Shown here: positions 21,101 through 31,653 of the stretch, piece after piece
Layout of the letters: the number at the start of each line of letters is the position of its first letter
Position numbering within the stretch: position 1 is the stretch's first letter
Origin: Oscillospiraceae bacterium
Lineage (GTDB): Bacteria; Bacillota; Clostridia; Oscillospirales; Oscillospiraceae
Direction: 5' to 3'
Length of the DNA stretch: 64,000 nucleotides
Assembly (NCBI GenBank): GCA_015067465.1
Contig: SVMK01000001.1
Coordinates: forward strand, 62,001 to 126,000
The notes under the pieces: generated by a model
Databases searched by the model: none
Seen by the model: the letters and a program-made list of their open reading frames with translations, nothing else
Told to the model about the DNA's origin: nothing
Made by a program: the position numbers and the translations under genes

Positions 21101-24100
21101 GTGGAAACGGCTGAAATTCGCAATAATATAGTGAAAAATCGTGCGCGCGAGGGCCTGTATAAATTTTCCATGCCGGGCGTTACGCTGATGCTGATTGTGC
21201 TTGCGCTTGCTCTGTTCGCCTATACGATAGCAAGCGCTTCGGCCTATATGCATGAAGACTGCATAGAAGGCCTGAACAAATCGACCGACTCTGCGGCTTC
21301 GTCGGCCAACCGGCTCTTCGAGCAGAATGAGCAGCTGCTTGAAATTCTTGCCGGTATTCTGGCGGAAGAGGATACCGTGGACATCAAAACCTCCCGCGTG
21401 ATTCTCACGGAGTTCGGAAAGCATGCAGGCGCAAACCGCTTCCGCATTCTGCTGCCGGACAACACCATTGTCACACAGGACGGCCCACTGGAGACGAAGG
21501 CGCTGCGGTTTGCCAATGTTGCGCCCTACGGCATACATTTTTCTCCGCTGACCAACAGTCTGCAGTATCGTGACCAAATCATCCGCCAGTATTATCCCGT
21601 GGTGAAAAACGGGGAAACGGTTGCGGTGGCATACGCGGTTTACCCCACGGTGAACGTTGCTGCGCAGATCGCGCGCGAGGATTATAACGGCGAGCTTTAT
21701 CTCATGGTGATTGACCGACGTACGGGCGAAGTGACGATTGACACGCATCAGGAAAAAAACTATACAAACATTGCGCAGTTTCACAGTTTTGTGACAGACA
21801 CAGACACCGACTTTGACAGCGCAGTGGCAGCCATTCTGCGCGGCGAAGAGGGCTTTGTCCGCTTCCGGGAAACCGGAGAGGGCGAAGTTTTGTACATGAC
21901 GTATCTCCCGTCGGAGTACGATGAATTTGAGATTGTTACCATCATTTCCGAAGAAACGGCGATGGCGGGGGCGTTTATGTTCCGGCGCATTGCCATGCTG
22001 CTTGCGGTTTTGGAGATTGTGCTGCTCGGCGTTTACGGCGCATGGGTGATGCACCGCAACCGCAAAGATATTGCGGCGGCCGTTGCGGAGGAAAAAGTGC
22101 GCGTTGCGCTGCAAATGGCGCTGGAGCGCCAGCAAGCGCTGGAAGCGGTTGACAAGCTGGCGGAGGACTTTGAATATGTAGGCTATCTCAACCGGACGAC
22201 CGGGCAGGTTACGCGCTACGGTGCCAGCGGCGATTTTCTCGAAATGGTCAAACGCTTTGAATCGGAGGATGCCACAGATGAAAAGCTGGCAAAATTCCTG
22301 CTGGACTTTATTCTTCCTCTGGAGTATCACGGCCTTGGAGAGCACGACGCCTCGTATGAGCTGGAGGCGGAACTGCAGGCCGGCGGTCATCTCAGCGCGG
22401 ACTTTGTTCTGCCGCTGCGCGGACGTATCCGCAACTATCGCATCAAGCTGGTGCTTGACAGCGAAACGCAGGACGGATTGTTTATCGGCATTTACAATAT
22501 CGACCGCGAAAAGCAGCTTGCCGTGATTGCGCAGGAGCATGAACTCGCCCTGAAGGAAAACCAGAACATCATCGGCATTCTTGCGGACGATTTTGACGCG
22601 GTGTTTTATCTTGATCTGCAGACGGAGCGCTACAAAACGTTCAGCATGAGCAAAGAGGTGGATGCATATTACGGCAAGCTTTTCCGCGGCGGCACACTTT
22701 TATATACACCAACCCTGCGGCTTTTTGCGGAAAAATTTGTTGACGAGCATGACCGCGAATCGCTCCTCCGAATCGGATCGGTTGAAAATATTCAAAGAGA
22801 ACTGGCAAATAAGACGTCGTTCAAAACCGTTTTTCTGAGTGCGCAGGGGCGCTACTTCGAAGTGAAAATCGTGAAAGCGGAAACCGATGATAGCGGCGCA
22901 CCCGTCGCGGTTGCGGTTGGCTTTGCCGATAGGGACGGAGAAATTCGCAGCGAGCAGGAATATCAGCGCGAACTGGAATATGCCAGAGACCGTGCAAATG
23001 CGGCAAACGCGGCGAAGAGCGCGTTTTTGTTCAATATGAGCCACGATATCCGAACGCCGATGAATGCGATCAAAGGATTCTCCGAGCGCGCGGAAAAGCA
23101 CATTGACAACAGGGAAATCGTGCTCGACAGCATACTCAAGGTGGAGCAGGCGAGCGATCATTTGCTCAAACTGATCAACGACATTCTGGATATGGCGCGC
23201 ATTGAGTCCGGAAAGGTTGTTATTGAAGAAGAACCGACGGATATCCGCAGCTACAGCGGCGTGGTTTGCTCCATGCTTGAAAGCCTTGCGGAAGAGCGCG
23301 GCGTTGCCTTGATTGAAGATGCGCCCGAGGTGCGCGATCCTTACATTTACGTCGATCAGGACCGAATGAATCAGGTCTTGATTAATCTGATTTCCAACTC
23401 CATCAAATACACGCGCCCCGGCGGGCAGGTGCGGTTCAGCATCCGTCAGACGGAGAGCGTGCGTCCCGATGAAGCTGCGTATGACTTTGTTGTTCAGGAT
23501 AACGGCATCGGCATGACGAAGGAGTTTATGGAGCATATGTTCGAGCAATTCTCGCGCGAGCGAAACTCCACAACTTCGGGCATTCAGGGAACCGGCCTGG
23601 GCCTTGCCATCACAAATAATCTTGTCAGAATGATGGGCGGAACCATCGAGATCGACAGCGAGGTAAACCACGGAACAACGGCGATCGTACATATGTCGTT
23701 CCGCCTTTGCGGCGAGGAAACAGCGGGCGCAAAGACGGAAACCGAGGTGGATACCGCCAAACTCCGGGGCAAGCGCATTTTGCTGGTGGAGGACAACGAA
23801 CTCAACCGGGAAATCGCGCGCGATATTCTGGAAGAGCACGGCATGCTGGTGGAAGAAGCGGAAGACGGCGGCGTGGCCGTAAAGATGGTTGCCGAAGTGG
23901 GACCGTATTATTACGATATTGTTCTGATGGACGTTCAGATGCCCTATATGGACGGCTACACCGCCACGGCGGTGATCCGCGAGCTTTCCGATGGGGATTA
24001 TTCCGAACTTCCCATCATTGCCATGACAGCGAATGCATTTGAAGAAGATAAGCGAAAAGCGCTGGAGGCCGGCATGAATGCCCACCTTTCCAAGCCCATT

Positions 24101-24145
24101 GTGATTCAAACATTTCTTGAAACACTTGCCCGGTTTTCCGAATGA
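21101..24145 (+). CDS. Membrane hybrid sensor histidine kinase (Cache-like extracellular domain, PAS-like modules, HisKA, HATPase, REC)
   Basis: GTG start after agaggag; two TM segments; FLFNMSHDIRTPMNAIKGFSERAEKH; GTGLGLAITNNLVRMMGG; C-terminal REC with IVLMDVQMPYMDGYTAT. Confidence 0.92.
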   Translation: METAEIRNNIVKNRAREGLYKFSMPGVTLMLIVLALALFAYTIASASAYMHEDCIEGLNKSTDSAASSANRLFEQNEQLLEILAGILAEEDTVDIKTSRVILTEFGKHAGANRFRILLPDNTIVTQDGPLETKALRFANVAPYGIHFSPLTNSLQYRDQIIRQYYPVVKNGETVAVAYAVYPTVNVAAQIAREDYNGELYLMVIDRRTGEVTIDTHQEKNYTNIAQFHSFVTDTDTDFDSAVAAILRGEEGFVRFRETGEGEVLYMTYLPSEYDEFEIVTIISEETAMAGAFMFRRIAMLLAVLEIVLLGVYGAWVMHRNRKDIAAAVAEEKVRVALQMALERQQALEAVDKLAEDFEYVGYLNRTTGQVTRYGASGDFLEMVKRFESEDATDEKLAKFLLDFILPLEYHGLGEHDASYELEAELQAGGHLSADFVLPLRGRIRNYRIKLVLDSETQDGLFIGIYNIDREKQLAVIAQEHELALKENQNIIGILADDFDAVFYLDLQTERYKTFSMSKEVDAYYGKLFRGGTLLYTPTLRLFAEKFVDEHDRESLLRIGSVENIQRELANKTSFKTVFLSAQGRYFEVKIVKAETDDSGAPVAVAVGFADRDGEIRSEQEYQRELEYARDRANAANAAKSAFLFNMSHDIRTPMNAIKGFSERAEKHIDNREIVLDSILKVEQASDHLLKLINDILDMARIESGKVVIEEEPTDIRSYSGVVCSMLESLAEERGVALIEDAPEVRDPYIYVDQDRMNQVLINLISNSIKYTRPGGQVRFSIRQTESVRPDEAAYDFVVQDNGIGMTKEFMEHMFEQFSRERNSTTSGIQGTGLGLAITNNLVRMMGGTIEIDSEVNHGTTAIVHMSFRLCGEETAGAKTETEVDTAKLRGKRILLVEDNELNREIARDILEEHGMLVEEAEDGGVAVKMVAEVGPYYYDIVLMDVQMPYMDGYTATAVIRELSDGDYSELPIIAMTANAFEEDKRKALEAGMNAHLSKPIVIQTFLETLARFSE

Positions 24146-24250
24146 GACCGACTTTGCCAATTTTCCGTGCGAGGTTGCTGGCCGCATCTTGCGGCACAGC
24201 GATGCAAGCGCGCGAATCGGCAGAATGTACGGCGACAGGAGTGATTTGCC

Positions 24251-27200
24251 ATGAAATTACAGGATGCTTACGCGCTGATCCAACAACTGAAAGAAACCTT
24301 CGACGAGGTTTGGCTTGTTGACCCGACGGACCGCACGGCATGGGATGTGTCCGATGCGGGACTGGTATGCCTTGATGCGCCGTGCTATGCGCTATGGGGC
24401 AAGGCGTGGCCGTGCGACCGCTGCATTGCGGGAGAATGCTGCGCGTCGGAGAAAAAGCGCAGCCGCCTTGAAACGACGGACGGAAAGCGCTGCCATGTTG
24501 TTTACCGCGCACTGGAGATCGAAGGCCGCAAATTTGTGCTGGAGATCGTCTCCGTGTTTTCCTATGCAGCGCAGGAGACTCCGACGGAAACGCCCTATGA
24601 CCTGGACACGCTGCTTGCTTCCGGCTACCATGCGGTTATATCCGTTGATATGGAAACGGGCGTTGCACGCCCGCTGCGTTTTGAAGAGGAAACCGGCGAG
24701 ATGATCGGCATAGAGCTGGACGACGGCGAAGCTTCGTTTGAGCAGATTTATGCTGCGATCGTGGAAAAGTTTGTGCTTGAGCAGGACAAGGAAATGATGC
24801 AGCAGCTCGGCCGCTTCGAGGTGATTCGCGAGAAACTGGCCGTGATGGACACCTATGCCCAGATTTTCCTCAGCGACATCACCGGTAAGGTGCATTACTG
24901 GGAAATTGAAATCAAAGCCGTACCGCATGCTCCGGGAACACCGCTGCGCGAAGCTTTGATCTGCTTTACGGACAAGGACACTGTGGTGCGTGCCACAGAA
25001 AAATTCAAGAAGGACGTCGGCTATGCGCTCAGCCGGGCGGATATGTATTTCTCCGCGCTGTTTTCGCAGGCTTACGGCTTTTTCCGCATCAATGTCAGCA
25101 AGGATGCTTTTATCACGCCTTTGTATGAAACCCGCGACGGCAAGGGCGAGAAGGTTATGGACAGCGTGATCCGTGAGTATTCCGGCTCCTTCACCGGACT
25201 GATGAGCTATTATGCCGATCACCGCGACTGCAGCGAGCCGGAAGCCTACCGCAGATTTATGACTGCGGAAAATCTGCTCCATTGCTTTGAAACCGGTCAG
25301 AGCAACCCGCAGCTTACCTGCTGGGTGAACACGAAAGAAAACGGCCGGCGTTATCTGCGCCACCTGTTTTTCCTGACGCAGGAAGCAACCACGGGCGATG
25401 TTCATGCCACCTGCGTGCTTTACGATATTACGGACGAAAAGCGCGCACAGCTGAGCCGGGAAAAGGAATCGGAGAATGTTTTTCATCTGATTCGTGCGCT
25501 CTCGGAGCGGTATGAGTATGTTTATTATGTTCGCGCAAGGTCCGGACGTTACGAAATGTATGCCATCAACGCGCAGGACGGCGAACTGATTTCGCATGAA
25601 ACGCTGGACGGAAACGACTTTTTTGAAGATGTTATTAACAAAGTTGACGGCAATATTCTGCCTGAGGACTGCGGCATTGTTCTGCGCTTGCTCAACCGCG
25701 AAAATCTGGAGCGCGAGCTGGAAAGCGACGGCGCATCCGTTTCCTGCGACTTCCGCGTGCTCATCGGAAACGAGCCACTGTGGTATCGCTGCAAGGTTTC
25801 CAAATATTCCAACGTGATCGGTCATGTGCGCTATATTGTCGGATTGCAGAATATTGAAGATGTCAAGCGCAGCGAACTTGAGCGTCAGCGCAATCAGGAA
25901 ATCATTCAGGTGCTTGCCACGCAGTATTCTTCGATTTACTACATCGATTTGCGCGCCGACCGCGTGCTGGTGTGCACTACAAACCGTGACCCGGAGAACG
26001 AACTGGACAAAATTTTCCGGGACGATATTCCTTATACCGAAGCATTTGAAAATTATGTATCCCGCCGCGTTTACGACGCAGACAGAGAAATGGTGCTTTC
26101 CGCGGGATCAATCTCCAATATCCTCAGCCAGCTTGCCGCCGAGAAAACCTTTGTTACAACTTATCGCGCCGGTAGAGAGAATTCCCCGCGCTACAGCGAG
26201 ATGAAATTCGTCAAGGTGGATGACGCGGAAGACGTACCTACCGCGGCGGTTCTGGCCTTCATAGACCGCGATGTGGAAACTCGCAGACGCTTTGTTTACG
26301 AAAAGCTGATGGAGGAATACGAGGGCGTTAACCTTGTCGATCTGGACGAGGACGTGATGCGCGTGATTCTCAAATCGAAGTATTATCATGCGGACAGCTC
26401 GCTGATGATTACGCCCTACAGCGCCGAAATTCTGGATTATGCAATGACGAAAGTTGATCCCAACTATCGCGAAACCTGGATCAACATGAGCGATCCGGAC
26501 TATATGCGTCGCTATCTCGCGCGTGAGGACCGCCGCGAGGTGATCTACAGCGTCGGTGGGAAGAACAAGGGCTGGCGCAGAGCGGTTGCGCAGGTGATTG
26601 AGCGGCGAAACGGCGTTCCCGTGAACTTTATTCTCACTTTCACGGCGATTGACGCATCGCGCGCAGAGATGCTTGCGCTGGATGCGAAAATCGTTGAGCA
26701 GAAGCGTGCGCTGGAAAATCAGCAGAAGATGCTGGAGCAGGCATTGATCCGTGCCGAAGCGGCAAGCCAGGCGAAAACTGTGTTTCTTTCCAATATGAGC
26801 CACGATATCCGCACGCCAATGAATGCCATTATCGGCTTCACCGAGCTTGCGATGCAGCACATCAATGACCACGATAAGGTGCAAAATTACCTCACCAAAA
26901 CTGCGGTTTCCAGCCAGTATTTGCTTTCGTTGATCAACGATATTCTGGATATGAGCCGCATCGAATCGGGCAAGCTGCAGCTTGAAAATGTGGAATGCAC
27001 GCTGCCTGAGATTATGCGCGATCTTGCAAGCATCATTCACGGGCAGACGCAGGCACGACGCCAGTATCTTTATATGGACTGCTTCGACGTTACGGACGAG
27101 AATGTGATCTGCGATAAGCTCCGTTTGCATCAAATTCTGATCAATCTGCTGTCCAACGCCGTGAAATTCACGCCGGAAGGCGGAACGATCCGCATTCAAC

Positions 27201-28300
27201 TTTTCCAGATCGCATCCACGCCCACAACGGGAACCTATGAGTTCCACGTTCAGGACAATGGCATTGGCATGAGTTCGGAATTCGTCAAAAAAATCTTTGA
27301 GCCCTTTGAGCGTGCCCGCACGTCCACCATATCCAAAACGCAGGGTACCGGGCTCGGCATGAGCATTACAAAAAATATTGTTGATATGATGCACGGAAAG
27401 ATTCATATCATCAGCGAAGAAGGCAAGGGCTCTGAATTCATTGTAACGCTCACATTCGATCTGCAAAAGCGAAGGGCAGACTATCCCCCCATCGCCGAGA
27501 TACAAAACGGGCGTGCACTTGTGTTTGACGGCGACAGCGAGTCGGGCGACAGCATTACCGCGCTGCTTTCGCGGCTTGGCATGCGCGCTGAGCGGGCGGA
27601 CACTGTTGACGCGATGATTGCAATGGCGGACCGCGGCATGACGGAAAACGACGGATACAGACTGTTTGTCGTCAACTGGCGCAAGCGCGACAACAGCGGA
27701 GAAACGATCGTTCGCGCTTTGCGCGAACTGGCGGGACCGCAGCTGCCGATCATTGCGGTTACTGCCTTTGACTGGACAAGCATTGAGGAGCAGGCCCGCG
27801 CAGTGGGCGTGAGCGGATTTATGCAAAAGCCGCTGTTCTACTCTGACATGCACAAGCTGTTTGGCGTTGAGTCCGGTTTGCAGGGCGCGGCGGACGAGGA
27901 TCAGCCTGACCGCGGGGACTTCACGGGGCGGAATGTTTTGCTGGTGGAGGATAATGAGCTCAACCGTGAGATTGCAACGGAAATTCTGGAAGAGCGCGGT
28001 TTCACCGTTTTCAGCGCGGAAAACGGCGCCATTGCCGTTCAGATGGTTGCTGCTGCGCAGCGCGATTCGTACGATCTGATTCTTATGGACGTGCAGATGC
28101 CGGTGATGAACGGCTATGAGGCCACGCGGCGCATCCGTGCGCTGCCGCTGGACTGGGTTGCAAATCTGCCCATCATCGCCATGACGGCGAATGCCTTTGT
28201 GGAGGACCGCAAAGAAGCGCTGGAAGCCGGAATGAACGAACATATTGCCAAGCCGATCTCGGTGGATAAGCTGCTTGGCATGCTCAAGCGCTTTGTGTAA
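24251..28300 (+). CDS. Soluble hybrid sensor histidine kinase: Cys-rich N-terminal domain, several PAS-like modules, HisKA, HATPase, degenerate REC, REC
   Basis: PCYALWGKAWPCDRCIAGECC; FLSNMSHDIRTPMNAIIGFTEL; GTGLGMSITKNIVDMMHG; two C-terminal receiver-like domains, only the second with LILMDVQMPVMNGYEAT. RBS aggag 8 nt upstream of ATG. Confidence 0.92.
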   Translation: MKLQDAYALIQQLKETFDEVWLVDPTDRTAWDVSDAGLVCLDAPCYALWGKAWPCDRCIAGECCASEKKRSRLETTDGKRCHVVYRALEIEGRKFVLEIVSVFSYAAQETPTETPYDLDTLLASGYHAVISVDMETGVARPLRFEEETGEMIGIELDDGEASFEQIYAAIVEKFVLEQDKEMMQQLGRFEVIREKLAVMDTYAQIFLSDITGKVHYWEIEIKAVPHAPGTPLREALICFTDKDTVVRATEKFKKDVGYALSRADMYFSALFSQAYGFFRINVSKDAFITPLYETRDGKGEKVMDSVIREYSGSFTGLMSYYADHRDCSEPEAYRRFMTAENLLHCFETGQSNPQLTCWVNTKENGRRYLRHLFFLTQEATTGDVHATCVLYDITDEKRAQLSREKESENVFHLIRALSERYEYVYYVRARSGRYEMYAINAQDGELISHETLDGNDFFEDVINKVDGNILPEDCGIVLRLLNRENLERELESDGASVSCDFRVLIGNEPLWYRCKVSKYSNVIGHVRYIVGLQNIEDVKRSELERQRNQEIIQVLATQYSSIYYIDLRADRVLVCTTNRDPENELDKIFRDDIPYTEAFENYVSRRVYDADREMVLSAGSISNILSQLAAEKTFVTTYRAGRENSPRYSEMKFVKVDDAEDVPTAAVLAFIDRDVETRRRFVYEKLMEEYEGVNLVDLDEDVMRVILKSKYYHADSSLMITPYSAEILDYAMTKVDPNYRETWINMSDPDYMRRYLAREDRREVIYSVGGKNKGWRRAVAQVIERRNGVPVNFILTFTAIDASRAEMLALDAKIVEQKRALENQQKMLEQALIRAEAASQAKTVFLSNMSHDIRTPMNAIIGFTELAMQHINDHDKVQNYLTKTAVSSQYLLSLINDILDMSRIESGKLQLENVECTLPEIMRDLASIIHGQTQARRQYLYMDCFDVTDENVICDKLRLHQILINLLSNAVKFTPEGGTIRIQLFQIASTPTTGTYEFHVQDNGIGMSSEFVKKIFEPFERARTSTISKTQGTGLGMSITKNIVDMMHGKIHIISEEGKGSEFIVTLTFDLQKRRADYPPIAEIQNGRALVFDGDSESGDSITALLSRLGMRAERADTVDAMIAMADRGMTENDGYRLFVVNWRKRDNSGETIVRALRELAGPQLPIIAVTAFDWTSIEEQARAVGVSGFMQKPLFYSDMHKLFGVESGLQGAADEDQPDRGDFTGRNVLLVEDNELNREIATEILEERGFTVFSAENGAIAVQMVAAAQRDSYDLILMDVQMPVMNGYEATRRIRALPLDWVANLPIIAMTANAFVEDRKEALEAGMNEHIAKPISVDKLLGMLKRFV

Positions 28301-28316
28301 GCACCGCTAAAAAGAG

Positions 28317-28347
28317 AACCACCCGGAGAATTCTCCGGGTGGTTTTT
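28317..28347. terminator. Bidirectional terminator between convergent hybrid kinase and proA
   Basis: aaccacccggagaattctccgggtggtt palindrome + tttttt. Confidence 0.88.
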
Positions 28348-28362
28348 TCGCGTCGGCTGCGG

Positions 28363-29607
28363 TCAGCGAACCTGACCGTTGCCGTAAACAACATATTTGC
28401 AGCTTGTCAGTTCATCAAGCCCCATGGGGCCGCGTGCGTGCATTTTCTGGGTGGAGATGCCGATTTCCGCGCCGAGACCGAATTCGCCGCCGTCGGTGAA
28501 TCGGGTGGATGCGTTGACATACACCGCTGCGGCGTCCACCTCATTGAGGAAACGCTGTGCCGCAAAATAGTCACGCGTGACGATGGCTTCGGAGTGTCCG
28601 GTACTGTGCGCGGCGATGAAGTCGAGCGCTTCATCCAGACTGCGGACGACACGGACAGCCAGAATATAGTCGTCATATTCCGCATCCCAGTCCTCATCGG
28701 TGGCGGGCTTTGCACGGCTGCCGAGAATCTCCAGCGCCGCGGCGTCGCAGCGCAGTTCAACATTTTTGGCATCCAGCAGGGGCACTGCGGATTTGAGGAA
28801 TGCTTCGGCTGTGTCTTCGTGCAGCAGCAGGCATTCCACAGCATTGCAAACGGAGGGACGGGAGCACTTTGCGTTGTAGAGGATATTTGCACCCATCTCA
28901 ATATCGGCGTCGCGGTCCACATAGATGTGGCAAACGCCTTCGCCTGTGCGGATAACGGGCACGCTGGCTTCGCGGGCAACGGTGCGGATCAGGCCCGCGC
29001 CGCCGCGTGGGATCAAAACATCGACATATTCATTCAGATGCATCAGTTCCTGCGCAGTTTCGCGGCCGGTGTCCTGCACAAGGGAAACGCAGTCGGCGGG
29101 CAGGCCGGATTTCTCAAGCGCTGCGCGCATCAGCTCTGCTGCGGCGCGGTTGGAGCGGATGGCTTCCTTTCCGCCGCGAAGAATGCAGGCATTGCCGGAT
29201 TTCAGGCAGAGCACGGCGGCGTCCACAGTGACATTGGGGCGTGCTTCGTAGATCATTGCGATCACGCCGAGCGGCACGCGGCGTCTGCCGATGATCAGGC
29301 CGTTGGGGCGGGTTTCCATCTTGTCAACGCGACCGATGGGGTCGGGCAGGGCAATCACCTGACGTACGCTGTCGGCAATGGCGGCAATGCGCTCGGGGGT
29401 GAGGGTGAGACGGTCGAGCATTGCGGGGCGCATTCCGGCCTGTTTGGCTGCCGCCACGTCCTCGGCGTTGGCTGCAAGCCAGAGTGCCTGGTTTTCAAGC
29501 AGTGCGTCGGCAATGGCTGAGAGCGCGCGGTTTTTCTGCGCGGTGTCGGCAATGGCAAGGACTCTTGCGGCCTGCTTTGCCGCAGCGCCCTGTTCGTGCA
29601 GTGTCAT
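28363..29607 (-). CDS. proA: Glutamate-5-semialdehyde dehydrogenase
   Basis: MTLHEQGAAAKQAARVLAIADTAQKNRALSAIADAL..; RRVPLGVIAMIYEARPNVTVDAAVLCLKSGNACILRGGKEA; FGLGAEIGISTQKMHARGPMGLDELTS. Confidence 0.97.
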   Translation of the reverse strand: MTLHEQGAAAKQAARVLAIADTAQKNRALSAIADALLENQALWLAANAEDVAAAKQAGMRPAMLDRLTLTPERIAAIADSVRQVIALPDPIGRVDKMETRPNGLIIGRRRVPLGVIAMIYEARPNVTVDAAVLCLKSGNACILRGGKEAIRSNRAAAELMRAALEKSGLPADCVSLVQDTGRETAQELMHLNEYVDVLIPRGGAGLIRTVAREASVPVIRTGEGVCHIYVDRDADIEMGANILYNAKCSRPSVCNAVECLLLHEDTAEAFLKSAVPLLDAKNVELRCDAAALEILGSRAKPATDEDWDAEYDDYILAVRVVRSLDEALDFIAAHSTGHSEAIVTRDYFAAQRFLNEVDAAAVYVNASTRFTDGGEFGLGAEIGISTQKMHARGPMGLDELTSCKYVVYGNGQVR

Positions 29608-29611
29608 ATTC

Positions 29612-30433
29612 TCAAACAGCTCCTTTCGTTTTGACGGAGGCGATAAAGCGTGTTCCGATCTGCTCGCCATCCACAATGCCGTAGAGATTTTCCATGTGCT
29701 CGCCGTTTGTAATTACCATGTCAAAACCGGCGTCCATCGCGATGTGTGCCGCGGAGAGCTTGGTGGTCATGCCGCCTGTGCCGCGCCAGGTTCCCGCCGT
29801 GCCGGCGGACTCGAGAATTTCGGGCGTCAGTTCGGTAACAAACGGGATCAGCGTTGCGTCGGGGTTGGTGTGGGGATCGGCGTTGAAAAGGCCGTCAATA
29901 TCGCTCAGCAGCACAAGCAGATCGGCCCGGCAGAGCTTGGCAACGATGGCGGAGAGCGTGTCGTTGTCGCCGAGGGTTTTGCTGTGACCTGTTTCGATTT
30001 CCGCGGAGGAAACAGAGTCGTTTTCATTCACGACAGGGATAACGCCCATCTCAAGCAGGGCGGAGAAGGTGTTGGAAAGGTGTTCGGCACGAACGGGATC
30101 GTCCACGTCGTCGCCGGTCAGAAGAATCTGGGAAACGGTGCATGCGTACTCGGAAAAAAGACTGTCGTAAATATGCATAATGCGGCACTGACCGACCGCT
30201 GCGGCGGCCTGCTTGAAGCGCAGAACCTTCGGACGCTCGGGCAGCTGCAGCTTCGCTGTTCCAACGGCAATCGCACCGGAGGAAACGAGAATGATCTCGT
30301 GCCCGTGGCCGTGCAGATCTGCCAGCACGCGAACCAGACGCTCCATGCTGCGCAGATTCATCGCGCCGGAATCGTGCGTCAGGGTGGAGGTGCCGACTTT
30401 TATGACAATTCTCATGGTTTTCTTTGTGTTCAT
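29612..30433 (-). CDS. proB: Glutamate 5-kinase
   Basis: MRIVIKVGTSTLTH...ILVSSGAIAVG..; VVNENDSVSSAEIE..FGDND-like LGDNDTLSAIVAKLCRADLLVLLSDIDGLF; GTGGMTTKLSAAHIAMDAG. Confidence 0.96.
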   Translation of the reverse strand: MNTKKTMRIVIKVGTSTLTHDSGAMNLRSMERLVRVLADLHGHGHEIILVSSGAIAVGTAKLQLPERPKVLRFKQAAAAVGQCRIMHIYDSLFSEYACTVSQILLTGDDVDDPVRAEHLSNTFSALLEMGVIPVVNENDSVSSAEIETGHSKTLGDNDTLSAIVAKLCRADLLVLLSDIDGLFNADPHTNPDATLIPFVTELTPEILESAGTAGTWRGTGGMTTKLSAAHIAMDAGFDMVITNGEHMENLYGIVDGEQIGTRFIASVKTKGAV

Positions 30434-30496
30434 GGCAAGATAATTTCTCCTGTATGTGATGAAGCCGAAGTGGCTATTTATTCATATTATTCGCGT

Positions 30497-30524
30497 ATTA
30501 TACCACGTTTTTTCACGAATGGAA
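30497..30524 (-). promoter_or_regulatory. Candidate promoter for proBA
   Basis: Minus strand TTCCAT - 16 bp - TATAAT. Confidence 0.45.
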
Positions 30525-30586
30525 AGCCGCGGTTGCAAATTTTTTCCTGTTCGTGCATATACGGGGAAAAACGCATCGGTGCGCCC

Positions 30587-30615
30587 TTGCCATTTGGGGG
30601 AAATGGGGATAGAAT
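30587..30615 (+). promoter_or_regulatory. Sigma70-type promoter for polysaccharide deacetylase gene
   Basis: TTGCCA - 17 bp - TAGAAT. Confidence 0.5.
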
Positions 30616-30668
30616 GAAAGCATAAAGCAAGCGCTGCAATGCCGGCGCTCTTACCTCGGGAGGCTGAA

Positions 30669-31523
30669 ATGGAAAGACGCTATGATACGCTGCTGTTCCC
30701 CGGCGGGAAATCCCGCGCATTCACACTGAGCTACGACGACGGCGTTGTGCAGGACCGCCGCCTCGCTGCGCTGCTGCGCGACTGCGGCCTGAAATGCACC
30801 TTCAACATCAGCGCTGGCCTGCTTGGCGTACAGGAGGTCGGAACAATCGGCGGAATGCCGGAGCTGGATGTTTCCAAGCTTTCGGAACACGAGCTTGCCG
30901 AGGTTTATGCCGGACATGAGATTGCGGGCCACAGTCTGTATCATTCCGCGCTGGATTCTCTCGGCACGCCGCGTATGACATATGAAATTCTTGAGGACAA
31001 GCGCAGGCTGGAAGCCATCAGCGGCAAGCCGCTGAAAACATTTGCCTATCCTTACGGTCTTGTCAGCGACGATGTTGTGCGCACGCTGCGCCTTGCGGGC
31101 TACAAGGCGGCGCGCACGGTGGTTTCCACGCACGATTTCGGCATTCCGCAGGATTTTTTGCGCTGGAACCCCACATGCCATCACGAAGAGCCTGAGTTGA
31201 TGGAGCTTGCGCAGCGCTTTGTGAACGATACGCGCGAGTTTGGTCCGCTGCTGTTTTATGTATGGGGGCATGCCTATGAGTTTGCAGGACGCGACAACTG
31301 GGATATTATCGAGCGTCTCGCGGAATATATATCTGCCCATGCCGACAGCATCTGGTTTGCCACAAACGGCGAGATTGCGGACTATGTTGCGGCTTACCGT
31401 GCGCTGGAGTATTCGGTGGACGGCAGCATGATCTATAATCCTTCTGCGCTGGACGTCACCATTCTCACGCGCCGGTGTCCGTTGGTGCTGCCTGCAGGGC
31501 AGATTAGCTGCGCTGACTGTTAA
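30669..31523 (+). CDS. Polysaccharide deacetylase family protein (NodB homology)
   Basis: RAFTLSYDDGVVQDRRLAALLRDCGLKCTFNISAGLLG; EIAGHSLYHSALD; FAYPYGLVSDDV. No signal peptide evident. Confidence 0.88.
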   Translation: MERRYDTLLFPGGKSRAFTLSYDDGVVQDRRLAALLRDCGLKCTFNISAGLLGVQEVGTIGGMPELDVSKLSEHELAEVYAGHEIAGHSLYHSALDSLGTPRMTYEILEDKRRLEAISGKPLKTFAYPYGLVSDDVVRTLRLAGYKAARTVVSTHDFGIPQDFLRWNPTCHHEEPELMELAQRFVNDTREFGPLLFYVWGHAYEFAGRDNWDIIERLAEYISAHADSIWFATNGEIADYVAAYRALEYSVDGSMIYNPSALDVTILTRRCPLVLPAGQISCADC

Positions 31524-31624
31524 CGCGCGCATTGGGCAAAGGAAAAAATTTGCGCATTTGTTACAATTTACTATCGAAAGATGATGAATATATACAAAAA
31601 TAGTAATAACGCACAAATGTTCGT

Positions 31625-31653
31625 TGAAAAAACACAGGGGGCGTGGTAAAATT
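31625..31653 (+). promoter_or_regulatory. Sigma70-type promoter for the third hybrid kinase
   Basis: TTGAAA - 17 bp - TAAAAT. Confidence 0.6.

Noticed and set aside
26108-28243. 711-aa minus-strand ORF opposite the 1349-aa kinase
   Set aside because: Antisense of conserved HisKA/HATPase/REC coding sequence; no protein-like features.
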